Positions 45,583-56,488 of a DNA stretch of 64,000 nt are shown piece by piece. The stretch covers positions 434,001 to 498,000 of the forward strand of contig BCIG01000010.1 in NCBI GenBank assembly GCA_001599915.1. Reading direction: 5' to 3'. Under the pieces are notes generated by a model. The model did no database searches and was not told where the DNA came from. It saw nothing but the letters and a program-made list of their open reading frames with translations. A program made the position numbers and the translations under genes. How positions within the stretch are numbered: the stretch's first letter is position 1; every line of letters begins with the position of its first letter. The stretch comes from Symbiotaphrina buchneri (Eukaryota > Ascomycota > Symbiotaphrinales > Symbiotaphrinaceae).

Positions 45583-46001
45583 GATTGCTTAGGACGATTT
45601 GATATGGCGAGAGGGCGGCAAGACACGACAAGACGATTCATATCTTCATTTGCAGCATGCGAATGTCATACAAAGCGCACGCAGCGTTCCACTACTCGAG
45701 GCATTCGAATCAAGTGGACCGACTACCTTGAAAGAGGCTTGAATGAAATGATGGTGACTGGGACCGCGCCCTTCGGGTCAAATAATGATATATACGGCAG
45801 AATTTGTCCATTGAGACAATTGAAGTGCTCACCGCCTTGACATTAATATTCGACGAATCGAGTCAATCAACGGAAAGAGCCCGACCTGATCGAGCTGAAA
45901 TGATCTTGCTCTCGCGCAGCACGATGAGATCATGAAATCCAGAATATCAACCGTGGGGTAATGAAGTGAGGTCTGCACCGGTACACCCTTTACATTCAGC
46001 G
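45583..46001. other. Divergent promoter, glutamate 5-kinase / ATP23
   Basis: About 420 bp between divergent ATGs. No gene or notable motif seen. Confidence 0.4.
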
Positions 46002-46901
46002 ATGGGCCAGCCCGACGATACATCGACGGGCAGTGCGGCCCCGATAGCAAAAGATGCGGACAAAGATACTGGCTTCAAGCCCGGCGACGATGCCTTCACG
46101 CGATGGCGCAACGTCTTCTCCCTGTTGATGGGCCGCATGACCGATGAAGGTCGAGAGCAATACCGGCGTACACGCGATCTCCGGAATGAAGAAGCCGACT
46201 GCAAGCGATGTGAAGAGTATCGGGACTACCTCCTACAATACAGTATGTGGATCCCTACAGTCATCATCCCCGGCCAACAGCGCTGAGCTGGTACCACTCC
46301 CAGGCCCCATCATTCGCTTCATGCGCTCTAATATCCGGCAACTGCACGGCGACCTCAACAACGAGAATGTGCGTTGTAGACGTTGCGACCGGCGACAGGC
46401 CGGAGGCTTCTCCCCCGACCACGGCATACTGATATGTGCCAACGAGATGCGCAATCGCGGACATCTGGAGGATACCCTGGCTCATGAGATGGTGCACGCG
46501 TACGATCACCTCCGCTTCAAAGTGGACTGGGCGGACCTGCGACATGCTGCCTGTAGTGAGGTACGCTTCATGCCGCTCAGCCTACGCATCACCAACTAAA
46601 TTGCCCCCAGATACGGGCATCCAGCCTGAGTGGCGAATGTCGATTCATGCGCGAGTTCTTGACCAGGGGCCAGTGGAAGCTGACCCAGCAACACCAAGAA
46701 TGCGTACGGCGGCGCGCTGTGCTCTCGGTCATGGGACGACCTGCATGTAGGGATGATGTGCATGCGGCACAAGTCGTCAATGAAGTGTGGGATTCCTGCT
46801 TCACAGATACCCGCCCCTTCGATGAAATTTATCGATGTATGTATATTCTCCTTGACCTGAATCCCGCTGGTTACACCATGCTAATTGGACACGGATCAGG
46901 A
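46002..46901 (+). CDS. atp23: Mitochondrial inner membrane protease ATP23
   Basis: A 241-residue metalloprotease of the intermembrane space that processes ATP synthase subunit 6 and chaperones its assembly. Exons 46002-46242, 46304-46560, 46611-46836 and 46900-46901. The zinc site HEMVH is in [13 protein letters not shown] near residue 140, and conserved Cys pairs ([24 protein letters not shown]) are present. The protein ends in the family tail PFDEIYR. The TGA stop appears to be made by splicing: T at 46836 joins GA at 46900-46901 across a 63-bp intron with a GTATGT donor. Without that splice, translation would add about 31 residues not seen in the family. Confidence 0.9.
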
Positions 46902-47095
46902 ATTTTTGATCAAGTTTGGAGTTTATCATAACTAGCATAACAAGCGCGTCCGGCGTCCAAGGCATAATACACAATTCGACTCCTGTATTGGTACTGCACC
47001 ATATTACTCCAGACACCAGCAATGACGTAGCAATCAGTGAATAAACCTTCGCCTGCCCACGACGGTTTTCTGAGGAGTTCTGAAGAGCTCCAAGC

Positions 47096-48296
47096 TCATG
47101 AGCCGCCCGAGCTCCTTTTGAATGCTCGCTCCCCTTTCACGCAATACTTAACAATCCAAGGATGTTGTTGGACTTCGTCTAATGATATACGCTTCTCCGG
47201 GTCAAGGACCAGCAACTAGATCATCGTTAGCGTGACAGTATCGGAACGGGAGAGGGCTGTGCACCTTATGAATAAGGTCTTTTGCTTCGGGGCTCACGAA
47301 GCTAGGGACTGTCATCTCGCCTCTAGCAATCCTTCTCTGGGTCATGACTGGCGTATCCTCAAAAGGAGCCTCCCCAACGAGGAATTCGTAAGTAAGCACC
47401 CCTAAACTCCAAAGGTCCACCGCTTTGCTGTAGTAGTTATCCTGGCTCCCAGGCTTGATCATCTCCGGCGGCAAATAATCAAGAGTACCGCACATGGTAT
47501 TCCTGCGGTTGTTGGGCGCATGGACGCTCCAACCGAAGTCTGATATTTTTATCTCCCCATGAATGCCGACAAGGATGTTTTCGGGCTTGATATCGCGATG
47601 CATCACATGCTTCTTATGCAAATATTTTAATGCGGCCGCCATCTGCGCAATATACTGGGCTGCCTTCCATTCCGGGAAGCGGTTCTCCCGTCTCAGGTGC
47701 TTGTAGAGCTCACCTTTCCCGGCGAATTCCAGAATGAGGAAAACTCGTTTTGCATCGTGGAAATGCCCATAGAGTCTTAAAATATTCGGGTGGCGTAGGT
47801 TACTCTGGATCTCGATTTCACGGCGCAACTGCTTTTCAACTTTGCCTTGTTGCAGCTCGCTCTTGTGCAACACCTTGAGCGCACATACGAAGCCAGAGCT
47901 CCGTTCCTTAGCCAGGTATACCCTGCCGAACTTGCCCTTCCCCAATGGTCTACCAATTTCGAACATGCCAAGGTGGAACTTCTTTGCTGCAGCCGGTTGC
48001 GGGTATAGAGGGTTGGACAGGCGTTGCGCTGATGCCTCATCAGAACTCCGTGACGACGAGGCCGTGGCCGTGTTACCACTTTTCTTTGGCGGAGATGATG
48101 GAGGAGGCATGTTGGAGGCTCGCAGGTGAGCGGCCTGGGAAGGAACAGTGACTGTTGCATGGCCAGCGGCCTGTGTAAGAGTGGTATTGCTGGTTGTGTT
48201 GGATTGGCTGGCGGCCTGCAATGTCATCTTGAGAAGATTCGAGCGATTAGGATTCGATGTTAGCTCTCTATTCGAGCCCAGGCCGGCAATGGACAT
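47096..48296 (-). CDS. ark1: Aurora-type serine/threonine kinase
   Basis: A 383-residue mitotic kinase of the chromosomal passenger complex, exons 47265-48296 and 47096-47215. After a 105-residue Ser/Thr/Pro-rich leader the kinase domain begins [18 protein letters not shown], with the ATP lysine in [19 protein letters not shown] for catalysis, and DFGWSVHAP. The Aurora activation loop [15 protein letters not shown] is present. The C-terminal lobe ends [27 protein letters not shown] and the [12 protein letters not shown] loop separate Aurora from other AGC-like kinases. The symbol follows the fission yeast name. Confidence 0.95.
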
Positions 48297-49305
48297 GGCC
48301 GTGGAGAGCGAACCCTGGAAGCTCCGTCAATAAATCCACCGGCTCAATTATTGGGACTTGAATGGCACCTTTGATTTCGGATATGCACTGTTTACAGGTT
48401 CATTTTCCTCGTTCACAGACATGCGCTCGAATCGAGCCTCCAAGGTGCGGGAGGCCATCTCGCGCACAACTGTCCCTGGAAAGGGGGTCTGTCCGCAGGG
48501 GAAAAAGCTTCTTTGGATGAGGGGTTTGGATTATAGTATTGGCGTAGCACAGTGAATTCTCAGGAGGTTTGGGTGAAGGTAAATACGAGGGTGAAACTCT
48601 GAGTGAGAGTGGACGGGCCGCTATCGAGTTGGAGTAGGAGTAAGGTAAACAATGGCAACGGCGCTAAGGACCCTACCGGTACCTAGGTACCTTAGACAGG
48701 TCAAAACACACACACCCGCAACGACATTCAACTGGGGAATTGGAGTCAAAGACCCTGGCAGCGTACGGCACATTATTTATGCATACCGGTACATCGCTCG
48801 CTCTTTGCGGTGAAGAGGTAATCTTACATCAATCTTACGTTTTCCGCCTTGGTGATCATGTCATACTAAGAATAGGGCAAGGTGAGGTACTGCTACTGTA
48901 AGGCGCTTGCATGGCGTTAAAGCCACCACGCCATGGGAAAACGACCTGGAAGGTAAGGCAACGTAGGAGCCATGAATCGGATTACATCGTAGATACAAGC
49001 GGAGTGATACTGTGTACCATATGCCTAAGGTAAAATACCCAACTGAGCCCCGTCATGGCTGTCTCCGGGAGAGTACTCGCTCGTACCAACAGCAGCGACT
49101 ATCGGCCCATACGGTTAAGCTTAAACATTAAGCTTAAAAGTTCCTACCCACCTGCACCTATTCGTAAGGTACCTTACGAAAGCCATTAAACTCTGTACCC
49201 CCAGTCAACCCCCAGATATCCGCTGGGTAAGGTAACAGGCAGGGCGGCTATTCATATCGCCTCAACCGCAGGCCGAGAAAACTGCATCAGAGTCTGCCTG
49301 CCATC
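48297..49305. other. Divergent promoter, Aurora kinase / TIP41
   Basis: About 1 kb with GGTACC motifs, including TAGGTACCTTA at 48684-48694 and a perfect TAAGGTACCTTA at 49165-49176. There is also a small inverted pair TTAAGCTTAAACATTAAGCTTAA near 49118-49140. No gene seen. Confidence 0.5.
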
Positions 49306-50203
49306 ATGGTCGCACCATCAGAAGACCCAGACTCCGAGTCGTCGGTATCGCAAAGAGGCTACATCATTCGTGCGCGGAAGCTGCCCATTCTCAAAGCCGG
49401 TCCAATATCTGAAATGTCGTCGCGGCTGGGCATCGCCCCGCCCGAGATGATTTTTGGTGATAACTTGCTGTCGATCTCCCACCCTGCCAGCGGCTGGTCC
49501 ATCGAGTTCAATGCCTACGATGCTCTTGACAGGGTGGATAAGACGGGCCAGGCCATGCTACAGGTGGCCTATTCAAAGGAGTGGCAGAAGACTAGGTAGC
49601 GACAATATCCATGTCCTTCAACTAATGCTGGATGCTGACATCATGAGTAGAGAAAGGGTCCACGAGGGGATCAAAGAAATCGTCCGGCCGTTTGACTGGT
49701 CTTACACCACCGACTACAAGGGAACGCTAGGTCCACAATCACCCAAATTCCGACCTTCGGAAAAGGCAATTCCGTTGGACCTCCTGCGCAAGCCTGACCC
49801 CATTCTCTACTATAACGAAGTGATGCTATACGAAGACGAATTAGCAGATAACGGGGTGGCCATGTTATCTTGCAGGATAAGGGTAATGCCCGACCGTCTG
49901 CTTCTGCTTTCGCGCTTCTTCTTGCGGCTGGATGGTGTCATGTTCAGGATTCGGGATACACGAGTATTCATTGAGTTCTCGACGGGAGAAGTCATCCGGG
50001 AGTATGCCGCCCGCGAAGAGGCATTTGATACGGTGAAACGAGTATGATCCCCTTGTAGCTTGTCGGACTGTGTACACTGACATGTTATGCAGAGATTGTC
50101 AATCACCAGAGAAGACATCCCCGCTTTGATGCGAGATGCAAATAGGCTTTCGGAGCTACTCCCCGTCGTTCAGAGATCAGTAGAGACGGCGACGCTAACA
50201 TGA
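49306..50203 (+). CDS. TIP41-like regulator of PP2A in TOR signalling
   Basis: A 263-residue protein, exons 49306-49595, 49651-50041 and 50093-50203. It follows the TIP41 family almost end to end: PEMIFGDNLLSISH, SIEFNAYDALDRVD, VAYSKEWQKTRE, IVRPFDWSYTTDYKGTLG, PILYYNEVMLYEDELADNG, then RVMPDRLLLLSRFFLRLDGV and FRIRDTRVFIEFSTG. TIP41 binds TAP42 and tunes PP2A-type phosphatases downstream of TOR. The gene converges on a small unknown gene, about 120 bp apart. Confidence 0.93.
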
Positions 50204-50322
50204 AGCTGCACTTTCGCTCTACACCTTTCATTGTACGATGTGAGCATACAGCGGAGACGTCTATCGTCCGAGAGTGCGCCAGGCCTTAATGATTCCTATT
50301 TAGCTCCTTTGCTAGACGCAAG

Positions 50323-50825
50323 CTATCTGTACGACGCTTCGTTTCGAAATGTTGCTATACCTTTTCTGCGGCAAAGTTCTTGGCGAAAACGCAACATAGC
50401 GAGGTCTCGGGAAGCATCCACCGCATTTTGCAGCTGCTGAAGGGCCTCGATACTAGACGGTTCACTACGATGATCCGCTCATTCGGTGGGGATAGCTTTA
50501 CGTGGTAACAGAGTACTGTCGAGGGTGGCTTCGACCGTTGCAGATAGTCGTACTTATGCAGCAACTGCGTCAGCCGATCAACTCCAGCGGAAAGTGTCAA
50601 TAATGGAATGGCATCTGCGGTTTCTGGATCGTCTCCCAGCTGTACAACTTCACGTCGGCCTTCTGGACCGGATCGGACTCTGGAGCCAATATTTGCATCG
50701 GCGCCATGCTTGGGGCCGGCCTTGCAATCTATGAGGCGGGGTTGGTGTTCTAGTGCCGCCAAGCGGAAGGCAGCCCAGCCGCCGTAGCAGAGAAAACGCC
50801 AGCGATTTTCTTGTGTTTGAAGCAT
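50323..50825 (-). CDS. Small hypothetical protein (two exons)
   Basis: A 133-residue protein that I do not recognise. Exon 1 (50554-50825) begins with an ATG and includes a Trp/Phe-rich segment RWRFLCYGGWAAFRLAAL that could be membrane-associated. It ends in the helix LSAGVDRLTQLLH. A 101-bp intron (50453-50553) leads in phase to exon 2 (50323-50452), whose sequence IEALQQLQNAVDASRDLAML continues the same amphipathic helix. The protein ends in basic FRNEASYR. The continuing helix across the intron is good evidence that the gene is real; the N-terminal half is less certain. Confidence 0.55.
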
Positions 50826-51685
50826 ATGGCACGCGCGCGGTCAATTATGCCCCTCTCCCGGATGTGGTGGGATTTCCTCTTCGTAAATCGGGTGAGGTCA
50901 ACCAGACGCCGCTCGCCACAACAGAGGAGTCGAGCGGCAGGACTTTGCCATCGAAAACATCAGGAGCCTACACGGTCGTGTTGGCTTCTTGGGCATAGTG
51001 GTTCGGGAGCAGGCGCACTTTGGGGAAGGTCAGCCCAGCAAATGATTGAGCAGTACAACCCTATTTAGGTTGCTACGGTGATATAGACGTTTGTTTCGGC
51101 AAGACTATCCACACACCCTGACGGTATACTGTCCTAGGTAGAGCTCTTGAGGCGATACGACGCAGCTTTCATGGTGGTAGGTGAGCAGTGGTAAAGATAT
51201 GTATAGAGAGGATTGTCTGGAGGCGGTCCTATGTAGACGCAGACAATGTCGTTGAGACGGTCAAATGCAGATCGCTCAGGTATCCAGAATATACCTGAAG
51301 CTTATCTTGGAGGTTGCTGCCTACCTTAAACAACTAGCCTGTCTCTTCCCTACCTTCCCCTACCGGTGACCATTTATTCCTAATAATGCCGCAGCAGTGG
51401 TCGTGATGCTCGAGATGTTGCACTGTTACTCTAGCGGCGATCTCCACAGCAGTACTCGGCAGATAAGATAAGATGGATAATTCGTAAGGTACTGTACGCT
51501 AGAGCAGCTAAGCTAAGGTTAGGCTTGATGATTTCGAGACTTCCGGGATTCTCCTGGATAATTCGTACGATCCTTGGCCATGACATTGACATTGAACCTA
51601 ATAGTCTCTGCGCGACCTTCTATCTTCTAACTTCAGGGGCTTTTGACAAATCCTTCCGCTGGTCAGACCTCGATACTAGCCAACA
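50826..51685. other. Divergent promoter, small unknown gene / CBP3
   Basis: About 860 bp with no supported gene. It is pyrimidine-rich around 51335-51365 and has a GTAAGGTACTGTACG motif near 51483. Confidence 0.4.
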
Positions 51686-52717
51686 ATGGCCACCAGGGCC
51701 GTTGCTGCAACTTGCGCGCGTCCATTGCCATCATGCGGCAGAATCGTCCCCCAGCATGTCAGGTGCCAGATGCCGACGAGGAAAACACACCAGCAGCGCC
51801 CTTGTTCGAAAATTACCTCGCCGGTCGCTTTCTACAGCAGCTCGCCATCACCTCAACCGACTGTGGCTTCACCAGAAACTGCCAGAGCACCGGCAGAAGC
51901 GACATCCACCTATCTCGCGAGACAGCTCCGCTCCCGCGCCAGCCGAACGGCAGAGACGTACGTGGCTTACGGAGGCACCGAGACGCTGTACAGGGAGTGT
52001 GCGCGTCAGGCACATTATGCCATACCGCAGGCCGGCCAGAAAGGCGCAAAGGTGCCGACCAATGACCAAGCAGAGGATGTAGGCGTTGGTGAAGGATGGT
52101 GGTACGAAGGTCCGCTCTCCCTCTCCCAACCTGAGACAGAAAGAGTTCTGCATCACCAGACCGAGCTGACCATGGTGTTACTAGAGCTCAAGCTGACGCC
52201 GACCTTCAACACCTGGGCGCAAATCACTTTTCTGCACATGTACCTGCTCACGGTTCGGTTCCGTATGCTTCCCCCGCAGTTCGTGCGGACGTGGAACCAA
52301 AACCTCCTAGACCACTTCTTCACGGACGCTGAAGGACGAATGGTCTCGAACCACAACATAGCTGCCCGGAGTGTGCGGAACAAGTACCTCAAAGACCTTT
52401 TTGTACAGTGGCGCGGCGTGCTAGCCGCGTACGACGAGGGCCTGATCAAGGGGGACGCCGTCCTGGCGACGGCGGTGTGGAGGAATATCTTCAAGGCGGC
52501 AGAAGACGTCGACTTTGTCGCCTTGGCACAAATAGTAAGTTACATCAGAAGAGGTGTTCAGGCACTGTCCAAAGTTGGCGACGACGATCTTGGGGCCGGG
52601 GGAATTACGTTCGGTGGCCCGGCCGGCGAGTTGAAGTTGGTGCAGCTTAAAAGTAAATTGATGGATCGGCCGCTAGAGGTAGAGGATGTTGCGGCCAGGG
52701 GAGCCAAGCGGCAATAA
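51686..52717 (+). CDS. cbp3: Ubiquinol-cytochrome c reductase assembly chaperone CBP3
   Basis: A 343-residue mitochondrial protein in one exon. The first 45 residues are rich in Arg, Ser, Ala and lack acids, as in a mitochondrial presequence. The CBP3 (ubiquinol-cytochrome c chaperone) domain shows FNTWAQITFLHMYLLTVRFR, LLDHFFTDAEGRM and YLKDLFVQWRGVLAAYDEGL. CBP3 works with CBP6 at the mitoribosome exit to fold cytochrome b for complex III. The ATG lies just before ATRAVAATCARP. Confidence 0.92.
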   Translation: MATRAVAATCARPLPSCGRIVPQHVRCQMPTRKTHQQRPCSKITSPVAFYSSSPSPQPTVASPETARAPAEATSTYLARQLRSRASRTAETYVAYGGTETLYRECARQAHYAIPQAGQKGAKVPTNDQAEDVGVGEGWWYEGPLSLSQPETERVLHHQTELTMVLLELKLTPTFNTWAQITFLHMYLLTVRFRMLPPQFVRTWNQNLLDHFFTDAEGRMVSNHNIAARSVRNKYLKDLFVQWRGVLAAYDEGLIKGDAVLATAVWRNIFKAAEDVDFVALAQIVSYIRRGVQALSKVGDDDLGAGGITFGGPAGELKLVQLKSKLMDRPLEVEDVAARGAKRQ

Positions 52718-52841
52718 TCTCAAGCTGCCTGCACGGGAACTTGTAATACAACGGATGTGAATCCAATCAATGTAAGATAACGATGGGAGGAAAATGATGG
52801 CGGCGGTCGCAAACGGTTAGATATGCAGATAGGGACGTACT

Positions 52842-54934
52842 CTATCTAGCTTGCGTTATCACCCCCTCCAAAGAAGTGATACTCTCCCGCACCTGTGGAG
52901 AAAAATGCTTCCTCAGAATCTCTCCTTCCCAGACAGTGGTTACGAACGGGTTGCTGCCCTCAAGGTCCCGTCTTAAGGGATCGAACACGCCATCTCCTTT
53001 CCTTTCCTCCGTGAACCACAAAGCCGACAACCTTCTGCCGTGCACTTTCGAGACACGGTTCAGGACCCCAAGCGTGGCAAGACACGACTTTTCCGGCAGC
53101 TGTAGGGAGGAAGTGAGGATCTGTTTGGTGAAGGCCGCAAGTCGTACAGGAGGCACGGCCCGAACCGACTTCGCCGGCAGCAGCACAGACGAGAGGCAGC
53201 GGAGAAGAAGTACAATGGTTGTCTGAACATTGACTCTGTTAACATTCCGTCGCTCATCCGGGCGGGAACCGTCTGGATCAGGGAGATGCAAAGACTTGGC
53301 GCTCAGTTCAATGTCAGGACTCAAGGCCAGAGAGTGTAACGTCGAGTATAAGTGCGTGATGAAGAAGTTAAGATCCAGATGCAGTGTGGAGGCAGCGGAG
53401 CTGACATCTTGCCCTTCAAGCAAAGCGAAAGCCGTACTGATGCAAAGGAGAGACTCCCGTGTAGCATTGCGCCCGGACTGAATGCTGCTCTCGTCCAAAT
53501 CTTCGATTGCGGCGCTGTCAGCACGCCCTATCAAATCTCGAAGCACCTCAAGAAGGTCGCCGAAGAAGTCCTGATTGATCAGGTGAGCGTATTTTGCAAG
53601 GCCTTCGAGCACTGCACCCATCAAAGTTGGAATCCGAGCTTTCAGAATTCGAAAGTATGTCACAAACACGAGCTTTAGAGTTTCGCCCTGCATTCTGTCA
53701 CGCTCTTCATGGCTCACAGACGCGTCTGCTTCCTTCATTTCCTTTTCCACTACCTTGCGCTCCTTGTCTAATTTCCTTTGCCGCTTTGTCCTGAATTCCT
53801 TCTGCTTTGGCTTTTTACCATACGATTGCTCGCCTTCCGCCGGTTTGTCGGTCTTGTCCCGCGATGCTTTATGAGAATATTCTGAGAGCAGCCGTAGATG
53901 CAAAAAGGTATCCAATACGCTTTCATCTATCCGGTAATCCCGGGCTTTCATCATCCTCGTGAGCTGTGTGACTGCTTCCAGTGATACCGCGCCATCTTCA
54001 TCGTTGCGGAAGATCTGCTCAATGGTATCTCTGCATTTGACGAAATTCTCATCCACCTGCTTGGTGCTCAACTTATCAACGAGGATCTTGATAAGATCGT
54101 TGCGGAAGTTAAAGTGCGGCACTGCTATAAGCAGCGCACAGACACAGGAAATGGCCACACCTTCCAAGCCCAGCGGTTCCCGTGACTGGTCTCCCTTTTT
54201 ACTTTTGGCCAACCTGGCAAGTTGTTTGACGTAGTGCTGATAGCCGGAAACCAAGGACTGCTCGTAATGGCGGAGCCGCCTCACATCTTTAGATACCTTT
54301 TCAGTCATAGCATCTTCCGACAAGGGCCGGATCCGATAGCCGGGAATGACATCGCGATATATGGCAGACTGAGTAGCAATGGCCAGCTTCTTCACCGTGA
54401 TATTGGGGGAGGATGCAATCTCCGCGAGCCTTTTGAAAGACCCGGCCTGAGTAGGGCGTCAGACAGTTTTCAACAAGCCAAATCCAAGAAACTCACATGC
54501 TCCTCAGGATCTTCGTTGATGAGCGTTGCGATCCTTGCCAGTTCCTCTTTTGCCTCAACAATCTGCTGTTTGGTAGAGACCTGGGGCGCCTTGGTGATTT
54601 GTTCATCATGGTCCGTCGTGACGCTGCCAGTCTCGTCCCCATCGGCACCCGTCAAGCTGTCATCGTCCTGCTGTTGCACGGTTTCTGGAACTTGCAGGTG
54701 CTGCAACCTGCCCTCCGCCGTCTTTATAGGCAACCTGGTACTTTCCGCAGCATTTTTTGTCACATTTCGCGGGCGTTGCTCGTAGGCTTGCTCCGTACCC
54801 CAATGGGCACGTCTACTCGACCGCACACTGTCTTCCTCCAACTCGGACGATGTGTCTGACCAGCGAGTAGCGTCCAGGCCATCTTCACCTGCGAAAGGCG
54901 ACAGACGCCGTCTCTTCACCGAGGGGCCTTTCAT
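52842..54934 (-). CDS. noc3: Nucleolar complex protein NOC3
   Basis: A 680-residue nucleolar factor for 60S pre-ribosome maturation and export, also linked to replication licensing. Minus-strand exons 54497-54934 and 52842-54446. The N-terminus has a basic KRRRLSPF nuclear signal and a disordered acidic middle. The NOC3p domain starts AGSFKRLAEIASSPN; next come VIPGYRIRPLSEDAMTEKV and the helical HEAT-like core, then the CBF/Mak21-like C-terminal half with LHLDLNFFITHLYSTLHSLA. A Lys/Arg/Glu-rich insert (FRTKRQRKLDKERKVVEKEM) sits mid-protein. I chose the ATG at 54934; an earlier in-frame open region lacks a better start. Confidence 0.93.
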
Positions 54935-55299
54935 GGAAGGGATGCAGCCGGTCGAAGCGAGGTTGCCAGCGGGCCAAGAAGGGGAGAAGGACGAAGTTAT
55001 TATTATTTTTCTTAGAATTCTCAACTTTCGCCAGATGCAGATGCCCCGACTCGGAAATTCCAAGTCTGCCAAAATTTCCCCGGCGCCAAGGCTTCGTGTG
55101 TCCTTAAAGCAGCATCACGTCGGCATGTCGGAAGATGCAAATGCCCGACAAAATTATTTTCCTTTTTGATATCTTTTATCTCATTCGTACAAGACCTCGA
55201 AGGGATCCTTAGAAACCTGCTGAGGGACCCTGTACAACAGCAACATCCAGCAAACAGACACAGAGAGAGAAGAGACGGAGAGGAAGATCACAAACCGCA
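54935..55299. other. Divergent promoter, NOC3 / NIP7
   Basis: This 365-bp spacer links two 60S ribosome biogenesis genes, which suggests joint control. It contains an AATTTCC/GGAAATT-like palindromic patch near 55055-55080. Confidence 0.5.
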
Positions 55300-55983
55300 A
55301 TGCGTCCCCTCACCGAGACCGAGACGCAGACGCTGTTCTCGAAGCTGGCCAACTACACCGGCCGCTCCATCACGCACCTCATTGCGCCCTCCGGGGAGGC
55401 ATCCTCGGATAGATATGTCTTCCGCCTTCATCAGTCACGGGTGTACTATGTGCGCCTTTCCATCGCGAACCTTGCCACCAGCATTGCGCGGCACAACCTG
55501 CTGTCTCTGGGCACCTGCCTTGGCAAGTTCACCAAGACCGGCAAGTTCAGGTTGCACATCACCGCTCTGGACGTCATCGCCCCTCACGCCCGCTACAAGG
55601 TGTGGATCAAGCCAAATGGAGAGATGCCCTTCCTGTATGGGGGAAACGTAGTGAAGGCTCATGTGGGCCGATGGAGCGAAGATTGCCCCGAACACCAAGG
55701 TGTGGTTGTACTCGGCATGGATGACACTCCGTTGGTAAGTCCATGGACGGATCCCACTTCGCACTCAGTATTTCTTACCAAATTCACTTGCTAGGGCTTT
55801 GGTGTGACTGCCAGATCTACTGCGGAGGCGAGAAGGCTGGAGCCGACCGGTATCACTACCTTCAGGCAAGCAGATATTGGCGAATATTTGAGGGAGGTGA
55901 GTTTGTCGTGCTTGTGTTGCGTATCTGTCGCCGCCCCTGCATCTGCTGACAATTCGCAGGAGGATACGTTGTTTACTACTTAA
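55300..55983 (+). CDS. nip7: 60S ribosome biogenesis protein NIP7
   Basis: A 186-residue protein needed for 27S pre-rRNA processing. Exons 55300-55734, 55795-55896 and 55960-55983 (24 nt). It follows the family closely: MRPLTETETQTLFSKLANY, YVFRLHQSRVYYVR, LGKFTKTGKFRLHITALD, then the PUA RNA-binding domain (ARYKVWIKPNGEMPFLYGGNV, GVVVLGMDDTPLGFGVTA, RRLEPTGITTFRQADIGEYLR). It is divergent from noc3. Confidence 0.95.
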
Positions 55984-56488
55984 GATACCCCAACCCATAG
56001 ACTATTAGGCATCTCCGGCGTTTCGGGCTGGTCCGAGGTGGACATTGGTTGTTTGATCACATGCGCGATGACTCGTCGGGCCGACTTTGTGCCTTGAAAT
56101 CAAAGAATTGTCGTCTTTATTTATGATTTCTGAGGTCAGCTTCCAAGCGTGAGCCCTAGGCTAAGCGGCTTTGCTTTCCGGAGGTACAGTCGTGGTAGCA
56201 CCTGCGAAGCTTGTATCATCTTGCTTGCCACAGGAAGACGTAAGAAGCAGAATGTAAGAATATATGCTCAAAATATGATTCCACCTATGGACAATAACAA
56301 GACATGCCGCAGAGCAGACGCCGCTACCCCGTGCCCTAAAGCCAGTTCAAAACGCCAACCCATGCAGGGCTCTCACCATATAACGCCTCTCCTTGGGCCG
56401 CCCGCTCACTGGCCCGCTAAATTACAGTTGCACGGTGGAGATGGAAACGTATGGAGGGAAGGCCCCATGCTTCGGAAGGTCACCAAGA
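55984..56488. other. Convergent spacer, NIP7 / SET9
   Basis: About 500 bp between convergent stops. No coding frame I trust. Confidence 0.4.
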
